Source: JABDMH01 sp050298535 (GTDB taxonomy: Bacteria > Bacteroidota > Bacteroidia > Chitinophagales > Saprospiraceae). From it: a stretch of 64,000 nucleotides of DNA. The stretch lies in contig JBNKUI010000106.1 of NCBI GenBank assembly GCA_050298535.1, forward strand, positions 1 through 64,000. The letters run 5' to 3'. Position numbers and translations under genes: made by a program. Positions 44,427 to 53,458 of the stretch are shown piece after piece; positions within the stretch are counted from its first letter, which is position 1; the number at the start of each line of letters is the position of its first letter. The notes beneath the pieces were generated by a model that saw only the letters and a program-made list of their open reading frames with translations, had not been told where the DNA came from and made no database searches.

Positions 44427-45251
44427 ATGACTATCAAGATGAATAAAGTAAACCGATCGGAAGTGTTAGCCCTGGCTGTAGTGGCCATGTTTACACTTGC
44501 CGCGTGTAGTCCTGCAGGTGATGAAAGTCCGGGGCATGAGTATATGCCGGATATGTTTCATTCTACTGCCTATGAAGCCAACTTGTACGACTACTACTAT
44601 TATAATACATGGGGCTCAGAAGATGAGTATAAGCGTTACGCCCTGCCTCGAACTCCTGTAAAGGGAACGATTCCTAGGGGGTATGCGGGACTTATGAATC
44701 ATGAAGCAGCTGACCTGGAAGAGCACTTCGAGGCGATGCCTGTAAATGGTTATGTACCCTATTACTATGACGATACTGAGGAAGAACGAACACGGGCTTC
44801 TGAAGAGATCACCCGAAATCCTTTTCCTATCACAGCTGATGGTCTGGATAGAGGTGAAGAGCTTTATAATATCTACTGCGGCATTTGTCATGGAGAGAAT
44901 GGTGACGGCGGAGGATATCTTTTGAGAAGCGATGGTGGTGTATATCCTGCTCAGCCTGCTAACTTTCTTTTACCAGATTTTGTAAGCGCCTCAGAAGGCC
45001 GTTATTACCATGCACTTATCTATGGAAAGAATGTAATGGGTGGGTATGCTGATAAGCTTTCGTATGAAGAACGTTGGCAAGTGATCCACTATATCCGGTC
45101 ACTCCAGGCCAAGGAGGCGGGTCTTCAATATGACGAAATGGGAAACACTTTAAATCCCAATGCAACTACGATCGCTGCGATAGATGAAACTGAAACTGAT
45201 GAAGCTATGATGGAAGAGACTCCTGAGGATCAGGAGGAGGCCCATCACTAA
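44427..45251 (+). CDS. actE: Alternative complex III subunit ActE (monoheme cytochrome c lipoprotein)
   Basis: A 274-residue lipoprotein cytochrome c. The start at 44427 follows a GGAG at 44414-44417 and yields a lipoprotein signal with lipobox LAAC-S; an ATG at 44376 overlapping actD would give 17 extra residues without adding a recognisable feature. The N-terminal part is the ActE-specific region (MFHSTAYEANLYDYYYYN). The C-terminal cytochrome c domain has one CGICH heme motif and a likely Met ligand in GKNVMGGYADKLSYE. An acidic tail follows. It passes electrons towards the oxidase or ActA. Confidence 0.9.
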   Translation: MTIKMNKVNRSEVLALAVVAMFTLAACSPAGDESPGHEYMPDMFHSTAYEANLYDYYYYNTWGSEDEYKRYALPRTPVKGTIPRGYAGLMNHEAADLEEHFEAMPVNGYVPYYYDDTEEERTRASEEITRNPFPITADGLDRGEELYNIYCGICHGENGDGGGYLLRSDGGVYPAQPANFLLPDFVSASEGRYYHALIYGKNVMGGYADKLSYEERWQVIHYIRSLQAKEAGLQYDEMGNTLNPNATTIAAIDETETDEAMMEETPEDQEEAHH

Positions 45252-45258
45252 AAACATA

Positions 45259-46587
45259 ATGTTAGTAATGAATCAATTTACACTGGCAGGACGGGAGAAA
45301 ACATTTTTATTCAGCCTCATGGCTTTGGGGGTGGTGTGTCTCGGCATTACTTATGTAATCGATGATGAACTTCATACACGATTTTGGAGCAACTTTCTTC
45401 ACAATAGTGTATTCTTCACCGGAATAGCATTCCTGGCACTCATGTTCTATTGTGCAAATTTGATGGGACTCTCCGGATGGCACGTGGTGTTTAAACGTGT
45501 ATGGGAAGCGTATGCTCAATTTTTAATTGTGGGGCTAGTCCTGATGAGCATCATAGTGATCGGAGTATGGACACACATGCACCATTTATATCACTGGGCT
45601 GACGCTGAGGCAGTCGCTAGTGATGAGATACTAGAAGGTAAAAGTGCATTCCTCAATCCGGTGATGTACACCATATTTTCTATTGTGGTTGTGGGAGTAT
45701 GGTATTTCTTTGCGCTTAAATTGCGTAGCCTATCGATTGAAGAGGATGGGGTAGAAAAGTATGATTTTTCCATCCACAAAAAACAAATGAAAACCTGGGC
45801 ATCCTGGTTTTTGCCCATAGGTGGATTTACCAGTGCTGCTGTCGTGTGGCAATGGGTGATGTCCGTGGACGCTCATTGGTATAGCACTTTATTCGCATGG
45901 TACGCTACGATTAGCTGGTTTGTATCGATGCTTTGTATTACCGTGTTAACCTTGATTTTTCTGAAAAGTCGGGGTTATTATCCCCAAGTGACCGAAGATC
46001 ATTTTCATGATCTTGGAAAGTTTGTTTTTGGCTTTAGTGTATTCTGGACTTATCTCTGGTTTTCTCAGTATATGTTGATTTGGTACGGTAATGTAGGGGA
46101 AGAGACCATATATTTTAGACAGAGATTTGATGACTATCCTGTCCTTTTTTATGGCAATTTGATCATCAACTTTGTACTTCCATTTTTTGTTCTTTTAAGA
46201 AATGATACCAAGCGTAAAATGGGCGTGATGGCAGTGATTTGTTCCATAGTACTCTTGGGCCACTGGATCGATTACTTCTTAATGCTAAAACCAGGAATAC
46301 TGCATACTGCCCATGAAGTGATGGGACATGGAGGTCATGAAGTAGTGCAAGCCGCTGCAGATGCATCACATAATGCTGCTGCTCATGGCGCTGATGCAGC
46401 TGGACATGCGGACCATGGAAGTGGTGCGGTTCCGGGATTTACGATTCCTGGATTGTTGGAAATTGGGACTTTCCTGGGATTCGGAGCCTTCTTTGTTTAT
46501 TTCTTTATGATGCAATTGGAAAAAGCACCTCTGGTGGCAGAGCGTGATCCATATATCGATGAGAGCTTACATCATCATGTAGTTTAA
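45259..46587 (+). CDS. actF: Alternative complex III subunit ActF (membrane subunit)
   Basis: A 442-residue integral membrane subunit, the second NrfD-like membrane protein of the complex, with about ten helices. The pattern WHVVFKRVWEAYAQF and SVDAHWYSTLFAWY is typical of ActF. A His/Ala-rich insertion (GGHEVVQAAADASHN and onward, encoded at about 46310-46432) precedes the last helix. The first ATG at 45259 lies 7 bp after actE; a second at 45268 is equally plausible. It completes the actABCDEF set; the oxidase genes start 11 bp later. Confidence 0.92.
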   Translation: MLVMNQFTLAGREKTFLFSLMALGVVCLGITYVIDDELHTRFWSNFLHNSVFFTGIAFLALMFYCANLMGLSGWHVVFKRVWEAYAQFLIVGLVLMSIIVIGVWTHMHHLYHWADAEAVASDEILEGKSAFLNPVMYTIFSIVVVGVWYFFALKLRSLSIEEDGVEKYDFSIHKKQMKTWASWFLPIGGFTSAAVVWQWVMSVDAHWYSTLFAWYATISWFVSMLCITVLTLIFLKSRGYYPQVTEDHFHDLGKFVFGFSVFWTYLWFSQYMLIWYGNVGEETIYFRQRFDDYPVLFYGNLIINFVLPFFVLLRNDTKRKMGVMAVICSIVLLGHWIDYFLMLKPGILHTAHEVMGHGGHEVVQAAADASHNAAAHGADAAGHADHGSGAVPGFTIPGLLEIGTFLGFGAFFVYFFMMQLEKAPLVAERDPYIDESLHHHVV

Positions 46588-46598
46588 ATGAGACATCA

Positions 46599-48095
46599 AT
46601 GACTGGATTAATTATTCTGATATCATTTCTTTTGTTGGCCATTGTCGTGGTCCAGATAAGTCGTATCAACGAATTAGCCAAATCGATCCGAGGGGAGGAG
46701 TATGGCAAGCAACGTAGTATTGATCGCCAGGGACGATACCTCTTGATATTCATGGTGGTATTTCTGGTGGGTTGTGTACTATCAGCTTATTACTATAAGA
46801 ATTATATGCTGGGATATGGACCCCATACAGCAGCCTCAGAGCATGGCCCCATGCTGGATCGCCTGTTCAATGTCACATTGGTAATTACAGGTATTGTCTT
46901 CTTCCTGACGCATGTAGCGCTCTTCTGGTTTGGATACAAGTATAGAGATCAGCCAGGTGTAAAGGCGGACTTTATGCCGCACGATAACAAATTAGAAGTT
47001 ATTTGGACGGCCATTCCTGCATTTGCCATGTTTGCACTGGTGATTAACGGCCTCGTAGCCTGGAATAAAGTGATGGATGATGTAGATCCCGATGAAGACT
47101 ATATGGAGATTGAAGCCACGGGATATCAATTTGCCTGGATCCTTCGATATCCAGGCCCCGACGGTGCCCTGGGTGCCAGAGATTTTAGAAAAATAAATGG
47201 CGTAAATCCATTGGGGCAGGACTGGACTGATGTGAAAAACCTTGATGACTTTCAGCCTTCAGAACTTGTGTTGCCAAAGGGAAAGAAAGTGCGGGTGCGT
47301 ATCACAGCACGAGACGTACTACATGATTTCTACTTACCACATTTTAGAGTGAAGATGGATGCCGTTCCCGGCCTTCCCACCTATTTTGTATTTACACCGA
47401 ATAAGACTACTGAGGAGTACAGAGAAGAACTTTCCAAATATCCTGAGTATCAGGTGCCGGCAGATCCGGCAGATCCGGATGGTCCACAATTATGGGAAGT
47501 ATTTGAGTATGAGCTGGCTTGCGCAGAACTATGCGGATCCGGTCATTATAGTATGAAAAAGATAGTGCGGATCGTAGAGCCAGATGAGTATGAAGCCTGG
47601 CTACGTGAACAGCAGTCCTTTTATCTTTCTTCTATCAGAGGAGGTTCAGACGATCCCTATACAGAGCAGTTATTTGACTTTGAATTGGAAGCAAGAAAGG
47701 CGGAGTTTGATGATGCACTTTCTGCCGCTATAGAAGCCGAAGATCCTGCCGATAAGATCGTTCGTCTGAAGTATACATTTTTCGAGACGGGTTCCGCTGC
47801 GCTAACCGCTTTATCAAGGTATGAGCTTGAAAACGTGAAGGACGCAATGCTTGAAAACCCCAATATTGAAATTGAAGTAGGAGGACATACAGATAATACG
47901 GGAGATGCAGAAGCCAACCTGGCCCTCTCACTGGCGCGTGCTGAGGCAGTGGCCAATTTCCTGGTGGATGCTGGAGTACCTCAAGAACGATTGGTCCCCA
48001 CCGGATATGGACAGTTGGAACCTGTAGATGACAACGACACTGAGGCAGGCAGAGCGAACAACCGCAGGACCGAATTAAAAATTATTAGACAATAA
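46599..48095 (+). CDS. coxB: Cytochrome c oxidase subunit II fused to a C-terminal OmpA domain
   Basis: The copper-A subunit of an aa3-type oxidase. Four hydrophobic segments are visible (about 2-20, 47-65, 91-111, 135-155), two more than the usual pair. The cupredoxin domain carries the full CuA ligand set: His 242, Cys 308, Glu 310, Cys 312, His 316 and Met 319 (CAELCGSGHYSM). After a helical linker (about 330-385) comes an OmpA-like domain (390-498) with GGHTDNTGD (Asp 432) and LSLARAEAV (Arg 447), the residues that bind peptidoglycan diaminopimelate. caa3 oxidases carry a cytochrome c domain at this place. The fusion suggests cell-wall anchoring of the oxidase. Confidence 0.92.
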   Translation: MTGLIILISFLLLAIVVVQISRINELAKSIRGEEYGKQRSIDRQGRYLLIFMVVFLVGCVLSAYYYKNYMLGYGPHTAASEHGPMLDRLFNVTLVITGIVFFLTHVALFWFGYKYRDQPGVKADFMPHDNKLEVIWTAIPAFAMFALVINGLVAWNKVMDDVDPDEDYMEIEATGYQFAWILRYPGPDGALGARDFRKINGVNPLGQDWTDVKNLDDFQPSELVLPKGKKVRVRITARDVLHDFYLPHFRVKMDAVPGLPTYFVFTPNKTTEEYREELSKYPEYQVPADPADPDGPQLWEVFEYELACAELCGSGHYSMKKIVRIVEPDEYEAWLREQQSFYLSSIRGGSDDPYTEQLFDFELEARKAEFDDALSAAIEAEDPADKIVRLKYTFFETGSAALTALSRYELENVKDAMLENPNIEIEVGGHTDNTGDAEANLALSLARAEAVANFLVDAGVPQERLVPTGYGQLEPVDDNDTEAGRANNRRTELKIIRQ

Positions 48096-48107
48096 AAACC
48101 GAGGAAG

Positions 48108-49961
48108 ATGGCAAATTTGGTAGAAACCGCAAAGACCAAGGAAGAAGCCCTCATCGAAGAACTGGGATATGATGATCACTTCCATGATCACCATCATGGA
48201 GATAAATATCAGTCAAGCTTCGTGTCGAAGTATATATTCTCAATGGATCACAAGATTATTGCCAAGCAATTTCTGATCACGGGAATGATCTGGGCAATCA
48301 TTGGTGCGGCCATGTCTGTGATTTTTAGATTGCAGTTGGGATTTCCTGAAGAGAGTTTGGCCTGGATAAAGCCACTCCTTGGAAAGTGGATAGTCGTGGA
48401 CAGCAGCGGTTTCGGTACACTCGACCCTGAGTTTTACTATGCTCTGGTGACAATGCACGGTACCATTATCGTATTCTTTGTCTTGACAGCGGGGCTTAGT
48501 GGTACATTTAGTAATCTTCTCATTCCATTGCAGGTAGGAGCTCGAGATATGGCCTCGCCATTTCTGAACATGCTTTCGTACTGGTTCTTTTTTCTTGCTA
48601 GTGTGATTATGTTTATCTCATTATTCCTCAATACCGGACCTTTTAGCGGTGGTTGGGTCGCTTATCCACCACTCAGTGCATTACCAGAGGCATCATCCGG
48701 ATCTAAGGCGGGTATGACTCTTTGGACAGCTTCACTTGTGTTTTTTGTGGTATCCGTACTACTGGGAGGAGTCAATTACATTACAACGGTTCTAAACCTG
48801 CGTACGAAGGGGATGACCATGTGGCGCTTGCCGCTTACAATTTGGGCATTTTTCGTCACTGCAATTCTGGGACTGCTATCTTTTCCAGTGCTGGTTTCAG
48901 CCTTCTTCCTTCTTATGTTTGATCGAGGACTAGGTACGAGCTTTTATCTAAGCGAGATATTTATTGGAGGGCAAGCCCTGGATCATGTGGGGGGCAGCCC
49001 GATTCTTTACCAGCACTTATTCTGGTTCCTGGGGCATCCGGAGGTTTATATTATCATTCTGCCTGCCATGGGATTGGTGTCAGAGGTACTATCGGTGCAA
49101 TCCAGAAAACCTATTTTTGGATACCGAGCTATGGTACTATCGATCCTCGCGATTGCATTCCTAAGTTTCATCGTATGGGCACACCATATGTTTATGTCAG
49201 GTGTGAATCCTTTTATTTCTAACATATTTGTGGTATTTACATTGATCATTGCCGTGCCCTCGGCAGTAAAGGTTTTCAACTGGATTGCCACGTTATATCG
49301 GGGTAGAGTCAGAATGAATACCCCGTCTTTATTTGCCATCGGATTTGTTTCAATGTTTATCTCGGGAGGTTTGACCGGGATATTCTTAGGAAACTCCGCA
49401 ATTGATATCCAATTGCACGATACCTATTTCGTGGTTGCGCATTTTCATATTGTGATGGGAGTGGCAGCTTTCTTTGGAATGTTTGCGGGTATTTATCAGT
49501 GGTTTCCCAAGATGTACAGTCGCTTCATGAACGAGACGATGGGTAAAATACATTTCTGGGGTACAATGATTGGTGCATATGTAATCTTCTGGCCTATGCA
49601 TTATCTAGGTATGATCGGAGTACCACGTAGATATTACAGCTTCGACACATTCGATGCTTTCGGTAGTTTTGACGGGCTGAATGCTTTCATTACAATCGGA
49701 GCGATTATAACTTTTGCAGTTCAATTGTTGTTTGTTGTCAATTTCTTCTACAGTATTTGGAAAGGAAAGAAATTGACTGAGAAGAATCCATGGAAGTCCA
49801 ATACACTGGAATGGACTACTCCTATAGAACCAGGTCACGGGAACTGGCCGGGTAAGATCCCAACGGTACAGAGATGGGCCTATGATTATGGTAAAGACGG
49901 AAAGGAATTTATTACTCAGGTGACGCCTCTTGCAGAAGGAGAGGAACCTTCCGATCACTAA
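48108..49961 (+). CDS. coxA: Cytochrome c oxidase subunit I
   Basis: The catalytic heme-copper subunit, 617 residues with twelve or more helices. Key motifs are the low-spin heme ligand region TMHGTIIVFFVLTAG, the CuB/Tyr site HPEVYIIILPAMG (GHPEVYI), HHMFMSG with the CuB His pair, and the high-spin/low-spin heme His cluster HDTYFVVAHFHIVMG. The GHPEVY motif and its Glu/Tyr arrangement indicate an A-type oxidase that pumps protons. The first 35 residues contain a His-rich patch (DDHFHDHHHGDKY). It starts 12 bp after coxB. Confidence 0.97.
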   Translation: MANLVETAKTKEEALIEELGYDDHFHDHHHGDKYQSSFVSKYIFSMDHKIIAKQFLITGMIWAIIGAAMSVIFRLQLGFPEESLAWIKPLLGKWIVVDSSGFGTLDPEFYYALVTMHGTIIVFFVLTAGLSGTFSNLLIPLQVGARDMASPFLNMLSYWFFFLASVIMFISLFLNTGPFSGGWVAYPPLSALPEASSGSKAGMTLWTASLVFFVVSVLLGGVNYITTVLNLRTKGMTMWRLPLTIWAFFVTAILGLLSFPVLVSAFFLLMFDRGLGTSFYLSEIFIGGQALDHVGGSPILYQHLFWFLGHPEVYIIILPAMGLVSEVLSVQSRKPIFGYRAMVLSILAIAFLSFIVWAHHMFMSGVNPFISNIFVVFTLIIAVPSAVKVFNWIATLYRGRVRMNTPSLFAIGFVSMFISGGLTGIFLGNSAIDIQLHDTYFVVAHFHIVMGVAAFFGMFAGIYQWFPKMYSRFMNETMGKIHFWGTMIGAYVIFWPMHYLGMIGVPRRYYSFDTFDAFGSFDGLNAFITIGAIITFAVQLLFVVNFFYSIWKGKKLTEKNPWKSNTLEWTTPIEPGHGNWPGKIPTVQRWAYDYGKDGKEFITQVTPLAEGEEPSDH

Positions 49962-49984
49962 ATATAAAAGTTGTTGTAACAGGG

Positions 49985-50893
49985 ATGCGAAAAGATCCGA
50001 TCATACAATCTGCTGTAGCTAGTTCGAAAGCCAATGTCTATACAAAATGGCAGGACTATAGCATGTTGATAAAGGCCCGACTTACCTTTTTAGTGGTTTT
50101 CAGTGCAATGATGGCTTATCTCATCGTGGCAAAGGATACTTTTTCCTTACTGTCATTCATGATTTTGGCGATTGGTGGTTTTTCGATCACGGGTGCTGCT
50201 AATGCTTTAAATCAGGCACTGGAGAAAGACTATGACAAGATGATGTCGAGAACCGCTAACCGACCGGTGGCGACAGGAAGAATGTCGGTAAGTGAAGCCG
50301 TGCTGATTGGAGGTCTATTGTTTGTATTGGGTATTACGCTGCTTGCATTTTTTAATCCCTTGGCTGCCGTTTTAGGAGCTACAGCGGTAGTGAGTTATGC
50401 CTTCATTTATACTCCAATGAAGCGTAGTACACCTATGTCAGTATTTGTGGGTGCTATTCCAGGCGCATTGCCCACCATGATTGCGGTAGTGGCAGCAGAG
50501 GGTAGCATTACCCCTTGGGCTATTGCACTCTTTGGGATTCAATTTTTCTGGCAATTTCCGCACTTTTGGTCGATAGGATATCTGGGTTATAATGACTATA
50601 AGCGAGCGGGTTTCAAGTTAGTACCGGAACTCAATGATGAGGTGCATCCCAATTTGGGTCTCCAATCGACGATTTTTACGGTGTTATTGATTCCTTGCAT
50701 TATGGCTCCATATTTTTTGGGTCTCATGTCAATAACACCAACCGTTATTTGTTTGATATTGACAGTTGTATATGGATGGTTTGGATGGTTAATGCAGCGT
50801 GAGAAAAGTGCAAAGACAGCTAGACAGCTGATGTTTGCCTCCTTTTTCTATTTACCGTTGGTACTCATCATTTTTTATTTAGGAACATGGTAG
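49985..50893 (+). CDS. ctaB: Protoheme IX farnesyltransferase (heme o synthase)
   Basis: A UbiA-superfamily prenyltransferase that converts heme b to heme o, the precursor of the heme a used by the oxidase. It is an integral membrane protein of 302 residues with about nine helices. The prenyl-diphosphate-binding Asp motif appears as NALNQALEKDYDKMMSRT, and a second region as WQFPHFWSIGYLGYNDYKRAG. It sits 23 bp after coxA and 4 bp before the first subunit III gene, matching its role in oxidase assembly. Heme a synthase (ctaA) is not in the window. Confidence 0.95.
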   Translation: MRKDPIIQSAVASSKANVYTKWQDYSMLIKARLTFLVVFSAMMAYLIVAKDTFSLLSFMILAIGGFSITGAANALNQALEKDYDKMMSRTANRPVATGRMSVSEAVLIGGLLFVLGITLLAFFNPLAAVLGATAVVSYAFIYTPMKRSTPMSVFVGAIPGALPTMIAVVAAEGSITPWAIALFGIQFFWQFPHFWSIGYLGYNDYKRAGFKLVPELNDEVHPNLGLQSTIFTVLLIPCIMAPYFLGLMSITPTVICLILTVVYGWFGWLMQREKSAKTARQLMFASFFYLPLVLIIFYLGTW

Positions 50894-50897
50894 AGTT

Positions 50898-51479
50898 ATG
50901 GATTTAACAGTGAATAAACCAACATATAATCAGAATAAGATCTCACCACTGAAGTTTGCTTTGTGGGCCAGTCTTGCTAGCATCTCGATGATGTTCGCCG
51001 GGTTTCTCAGTGCCTATCTGGTTCGGCAGGCAGCAGGTAATTGGTTTGAATTCGTACTTCCGAATCTATTCCTTTGGAGTACGGGTATTATGCTGCTGAG
51101 CAGTGTGACTATGTATCGTGCAGTCAAGGCCTTTAGAGAGGAGGACGAACGGTTATATAAGAGCATGTTATTGGCGACATTTTGTTTGGGTATTGTGTTT
51201 ATAATCACCCAATATCAAGGTTGGTTAGCCATGCAGGCAGCGGGTATAGATCTTAAAGGTAATCCTTCCGGAGCCTTTGTCTACCTTATCAGTGGTGTCC
51301 ACGTAGCACACGTGGTAGGGGGGATAGCTGCTCTCTTTGTAGCATTGATTCATGGGTTTACACTACCCTTTAAAGTGACTGAAAGAAGAAAAACTAGATT
51401 AGATATAACCGCCCACTACTGGCATTATGTGGATGTCTTGTGGGTAGTGCTGTATTTATTTTTAACATTTTACCGATAA
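50898..51479 (+). CDS. Oxidase subunit III (short form)
   Basis: A heme-copper oxidase subunit III-family protein of 193 residues with five predicted helices, CyoC-like in length. Recognisable elements are KFALWASLASISMMFAGFLSAYLV, LISGVHVAHVVGG and HYWHYVDVLWVVLY, the typical last helix of subunit III. It is one of two tandem subunit III-type genes here; the next is longer and has an internal insertion. Which one is the main structural subunit cannot be told from sequence. It follows ctaB by 4 bp. Confidence 0.9.
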   Translation: MDLTVNKPTYNQNKISPLKFALWASLASISMMFAGFLSAYLVRQAAGNWFEFVLPNLFLWSTGIMLLSSVTMYRAVKAFREEDERLYKSMLLATFCLGIVFIITQYQGWLAMQAAGIDLKGNPSGAFVYLISGVHVAHVVGGIAALFVALIHGFTLPFKVTERRKTRLDITAHYWHYVDVLWVVLYLFLTFYR

Positions 51480-51488
51480 GAATTACTT

Positions 51489-52358
51489 ATGTCAGCAGAA
51501 ACAGCGCATGGACATGCCGTGATGGAAAGTGATGAGAAGCTTTGGTCTGGAGGTAAATCGCCTTTTAAATCCAGCTACGGAAAGCTTATGATGTGGTATT
51601 TCCTGCTTTCAGATGCCTTTACATTTGCAGGTTTTCTGATTGCTTATGGTACTTTGAGATTTAGTATGAACACATGGCCTGTGCCAGATTATGTGTTTTC
51701 CAGTTTTCCATTCCTCGAAGGCACACATTACCCACTCCTCTTTGTGAGCTTGATGACTTTCATTCTGCTTGCTAGCTCCTTTACTATGATCCGGGCCGTA
51801 CAGGAAGGTAAGGAAGAGAATAAATCAGGTGTAGTAAAGTGGATGATTTTCACCATCATTGGAGGTGCTATGTTCCTGGGATGCCAGGCATGGGAGTGGA
51901 CTACTTTGATTGCTACCGAGCATATGACGGTGTCTACAAATCCATTTGGTACTCATACTGCATCAGGTGTATATCTTGATGATGCACATGGACATGCATA
52001 CGCTTCCGGAGCCGAGGCTGAGACTTTTGATGAAGGTGAGACATACCTGATTCATAAAGCAGATGGCGAATGGTTGAAAAGACGGTTTAGATATACTTCC
52101 GGCCCTAATGAGGGAATCGTGGCACAGCAAGATTTTGGGCCCAAGGCTTTTGGAGCCTTATTCTTTTTCATCACTGGATTTCACGGATTTCACGTTTTCT
52201 CGGGTGTCTTATTCCTGATCATCATTGCGGTCAATGTTGCTAGTGGTTTATATGTGAAGCGGAGAAACGGCTATGAAATGGTAGAAAAGATAGGGCTGTA
52301 TTGGCATTTTGTGGACCTTGTATGGGTCTTCGTATTCTTAGTGTTTTATCTACTTTAA
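51489..52358 (+). CDS. coxC: Oxidase subunit III (long form with insertion)
   Basis: A second subunit III-family protein of 289 residues. The family core is seen in YFLLSDAFTFAGFLIAYGTL, FFITGFHGFHVFSG and the final LYWHFVDLVWVFVFLV. About 75 soluble residues (about 145-220, including DDAHGHAYASGAE and GETYLIHKADGEWLKRR) are inserted between two helices, probably facing the periplasm. It starts 9 bp after the short form. Such paired subunit III genes occur in other Bacteroidota oxidase operons. Confidence 0.9.
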   Translation: MSAETAHGHAVMESDEKLWSGGKSPFKSSYGKLMMWYFLLSDAFTFAGFLIAYGTLRFSMNTWPVPDYVFSSFPFLEGTHYPLLFVSLMTFILLASSFTMIRAVQEGKEENKSGVVKWMIFTIIGGAMFLGCQAWEWTTLIATEHMTVSTNPFGTHTASGVYLDDAHGHAYASGAEAETFDEGETYLIHKADGEWLKRRFRYTSGPNEGIVAQQDFGPKAFGALFFFITGFHGFHVFSGVLFLIIIAVNVASGLYVKRRNGYEMVEKIGLYWHFVDLVWVFVFLVFYLL

Positions 52359-52391
52359 TATTTAGTTTAGAAGTAAATCAAAAGAAAAAAT

Positions 52392-52850
52392 ATGTCTGCA
52401 CATACATACGAGGAGTCGAAGGGTATTGCGAGAAAGACAATCATCATACTGGGTATCGTGACGATTATTGAGGTCTTGATTGCTTTGGTTGGTAAAGGAT
52501 ATTTGATACCCGGCGTTGAATTTTATGATTCATACTTAGGTAACTTTCCTATCGGTAGAACACTCATGTATCTGGCAATGATAAGCCTGAGTGTTTATAA
52601 AGCCATCCTTGTGATCTTTGAATTTATGCATATGAAGTACGAGGTCAAAGGCTTAATGAGAAGCGTGTTGGTTCCCACGGCCTTGTTGATATGGGCCATT
52701 ATTGCCTTCTTCATGGAAGGGGACTATTGGAAGAATTCAAGAAATATGATTTCTGACAAGAATCAGCAGCAAGTAGAGACAAGTATAAGACCGGTAGGAG
52801 GTCCCATCAAGGTGGAAGAGCCTTCAGCGGATGACCATGGTGGACATTAG
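52392..52850 (+). CDS. Oxidase subunit IV-like protein
   Basis: A 152-residue membrane protein with three or four helices, matching bacterial cytochrome c oxidase subunit IV (COX4_pro/CtaF-like) in length, topology and operon position. Visible features are IIILGIVTIIEVLIAL, YKAILVIFEFMHMKYEVKG (the family's FMHM region) and WAIIAFFMEGDYWKN. A charged C-terminal tail ends DDHGGH. It is the last structural subunit gene; a hairpin at 52894-52922 separates it from the accessory genes. Confidence 0.85.
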   Translation: MSAHTYEESKGIARKTIIILGIVTIIEVLIALVGKGYLIPGVEFYDSYLGNFPIGRTLMYLAMISLSVYKAILVIFEFMHMKYEVKGLMRSVLVPTALLIWAIIAFFMEGDYWKNSRNMISDKNQQQVETSIRPVGGPIKVEEPSADDHGGH

Positions 52851-52893
52851 TTCTCTGGTATGTAAGGCTTTACTCAAAAAGTAGAGTTTAAAA

Positions 52894-52922
52894 TAAACAT
52901 TCAGCCGCCATTCGAATGTTTA
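52894..52922 (+). terminator. Hairpin between oxidase structural and accessory genes
   Basis: Perfect 9-bp arms TAAACATTC (52894-52902) and GAATGTTTA (52914-52922) flank an 11-nt loop. There is no immediate T-tract, so it may act as a partial terminator or an mRNA-stabilising element that lowers expression of the downstream assembly genes. Confidence 0.4.
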
Positions 52923-52948
52923 CTGATTAGTCTTTTAATAGGATAAGT

Positions 52949-53458
52949 ATGCAAAGAAAAATAGTACAGACCCTTATACTGTTACTATTGTTGGTGGTGT
53001 TTCCTTTAGTATCGTGGATTTACCTTCGAGATGGTTTAAACTATCGATTGAATATCCTAGATGAGTTGAGACCCAAGTCCGAAATACCCGCATCTTCTGA
53101 TTTTTTTGACACCCGGGCTATTCAAATATTATATAGTAATGCCAGGACCGAATACAGTGATCGACTAGCTCCTATCATGGAGCATTTTAGTGATCAGGGG
53201 TCTATGGTTCAGTTTAAGCATTTCGACTATCAGGCCCAGGGAGCTTTTAGGGATAGTCTGATGAAAGTGTGGGAAAATAAGTACCCATCTGCATCATTTG
53301 GCGAAAGTGTATTTCTTGCAGATACGAGCAATCAGATTCTTCAGTGTTATAGATTGGAAGAAGATCAAGACGTGGCGGCTTTAACAGAGCATATCGCATT
53401 TATCATTCCCCGGGATCCGGAAAAGGATTTTGACTACATACCAGAAAAGGAGAAATGA
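52949..53458 (+). CDS. Membrane-anchored protein at the usual Sco position
   Basis: A 169-residue protein with one N-terminal membrane span (about 5-27) and a periplasmic domain. It overlaps the DUF420 gene by 4 nt. In many Bacteroidota this slot holds a SCO1/SenC copper chaperone, and the strand-helix pattern could fit a thioredoxin-like fold (AIQILYSNARTEYS, VFLADTSNQIL). However, the CxxxC copper motif of Sco is absent; the only Cys outside the signal region is in ILQCYRL. It may be a diverged Sco-like protein or a separate assembly factor. The Sco relation is inference from position. Confidence 0.65.
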   Translation: MQRKIVQTLILLLLLVVFPLVSWIYLRDGLNYRLNILDELRPKSEIPASSDFFDTRAIQILYSNARTEYSDRLAPIMEHFSDQGSMVQFKHFDYQAQGAFRDSLMKVWENKYPSASFGESVFLADTSNQILQCYRLEEDQDVAALTEHIAFIIPRDPEKDFDYIPEKEK

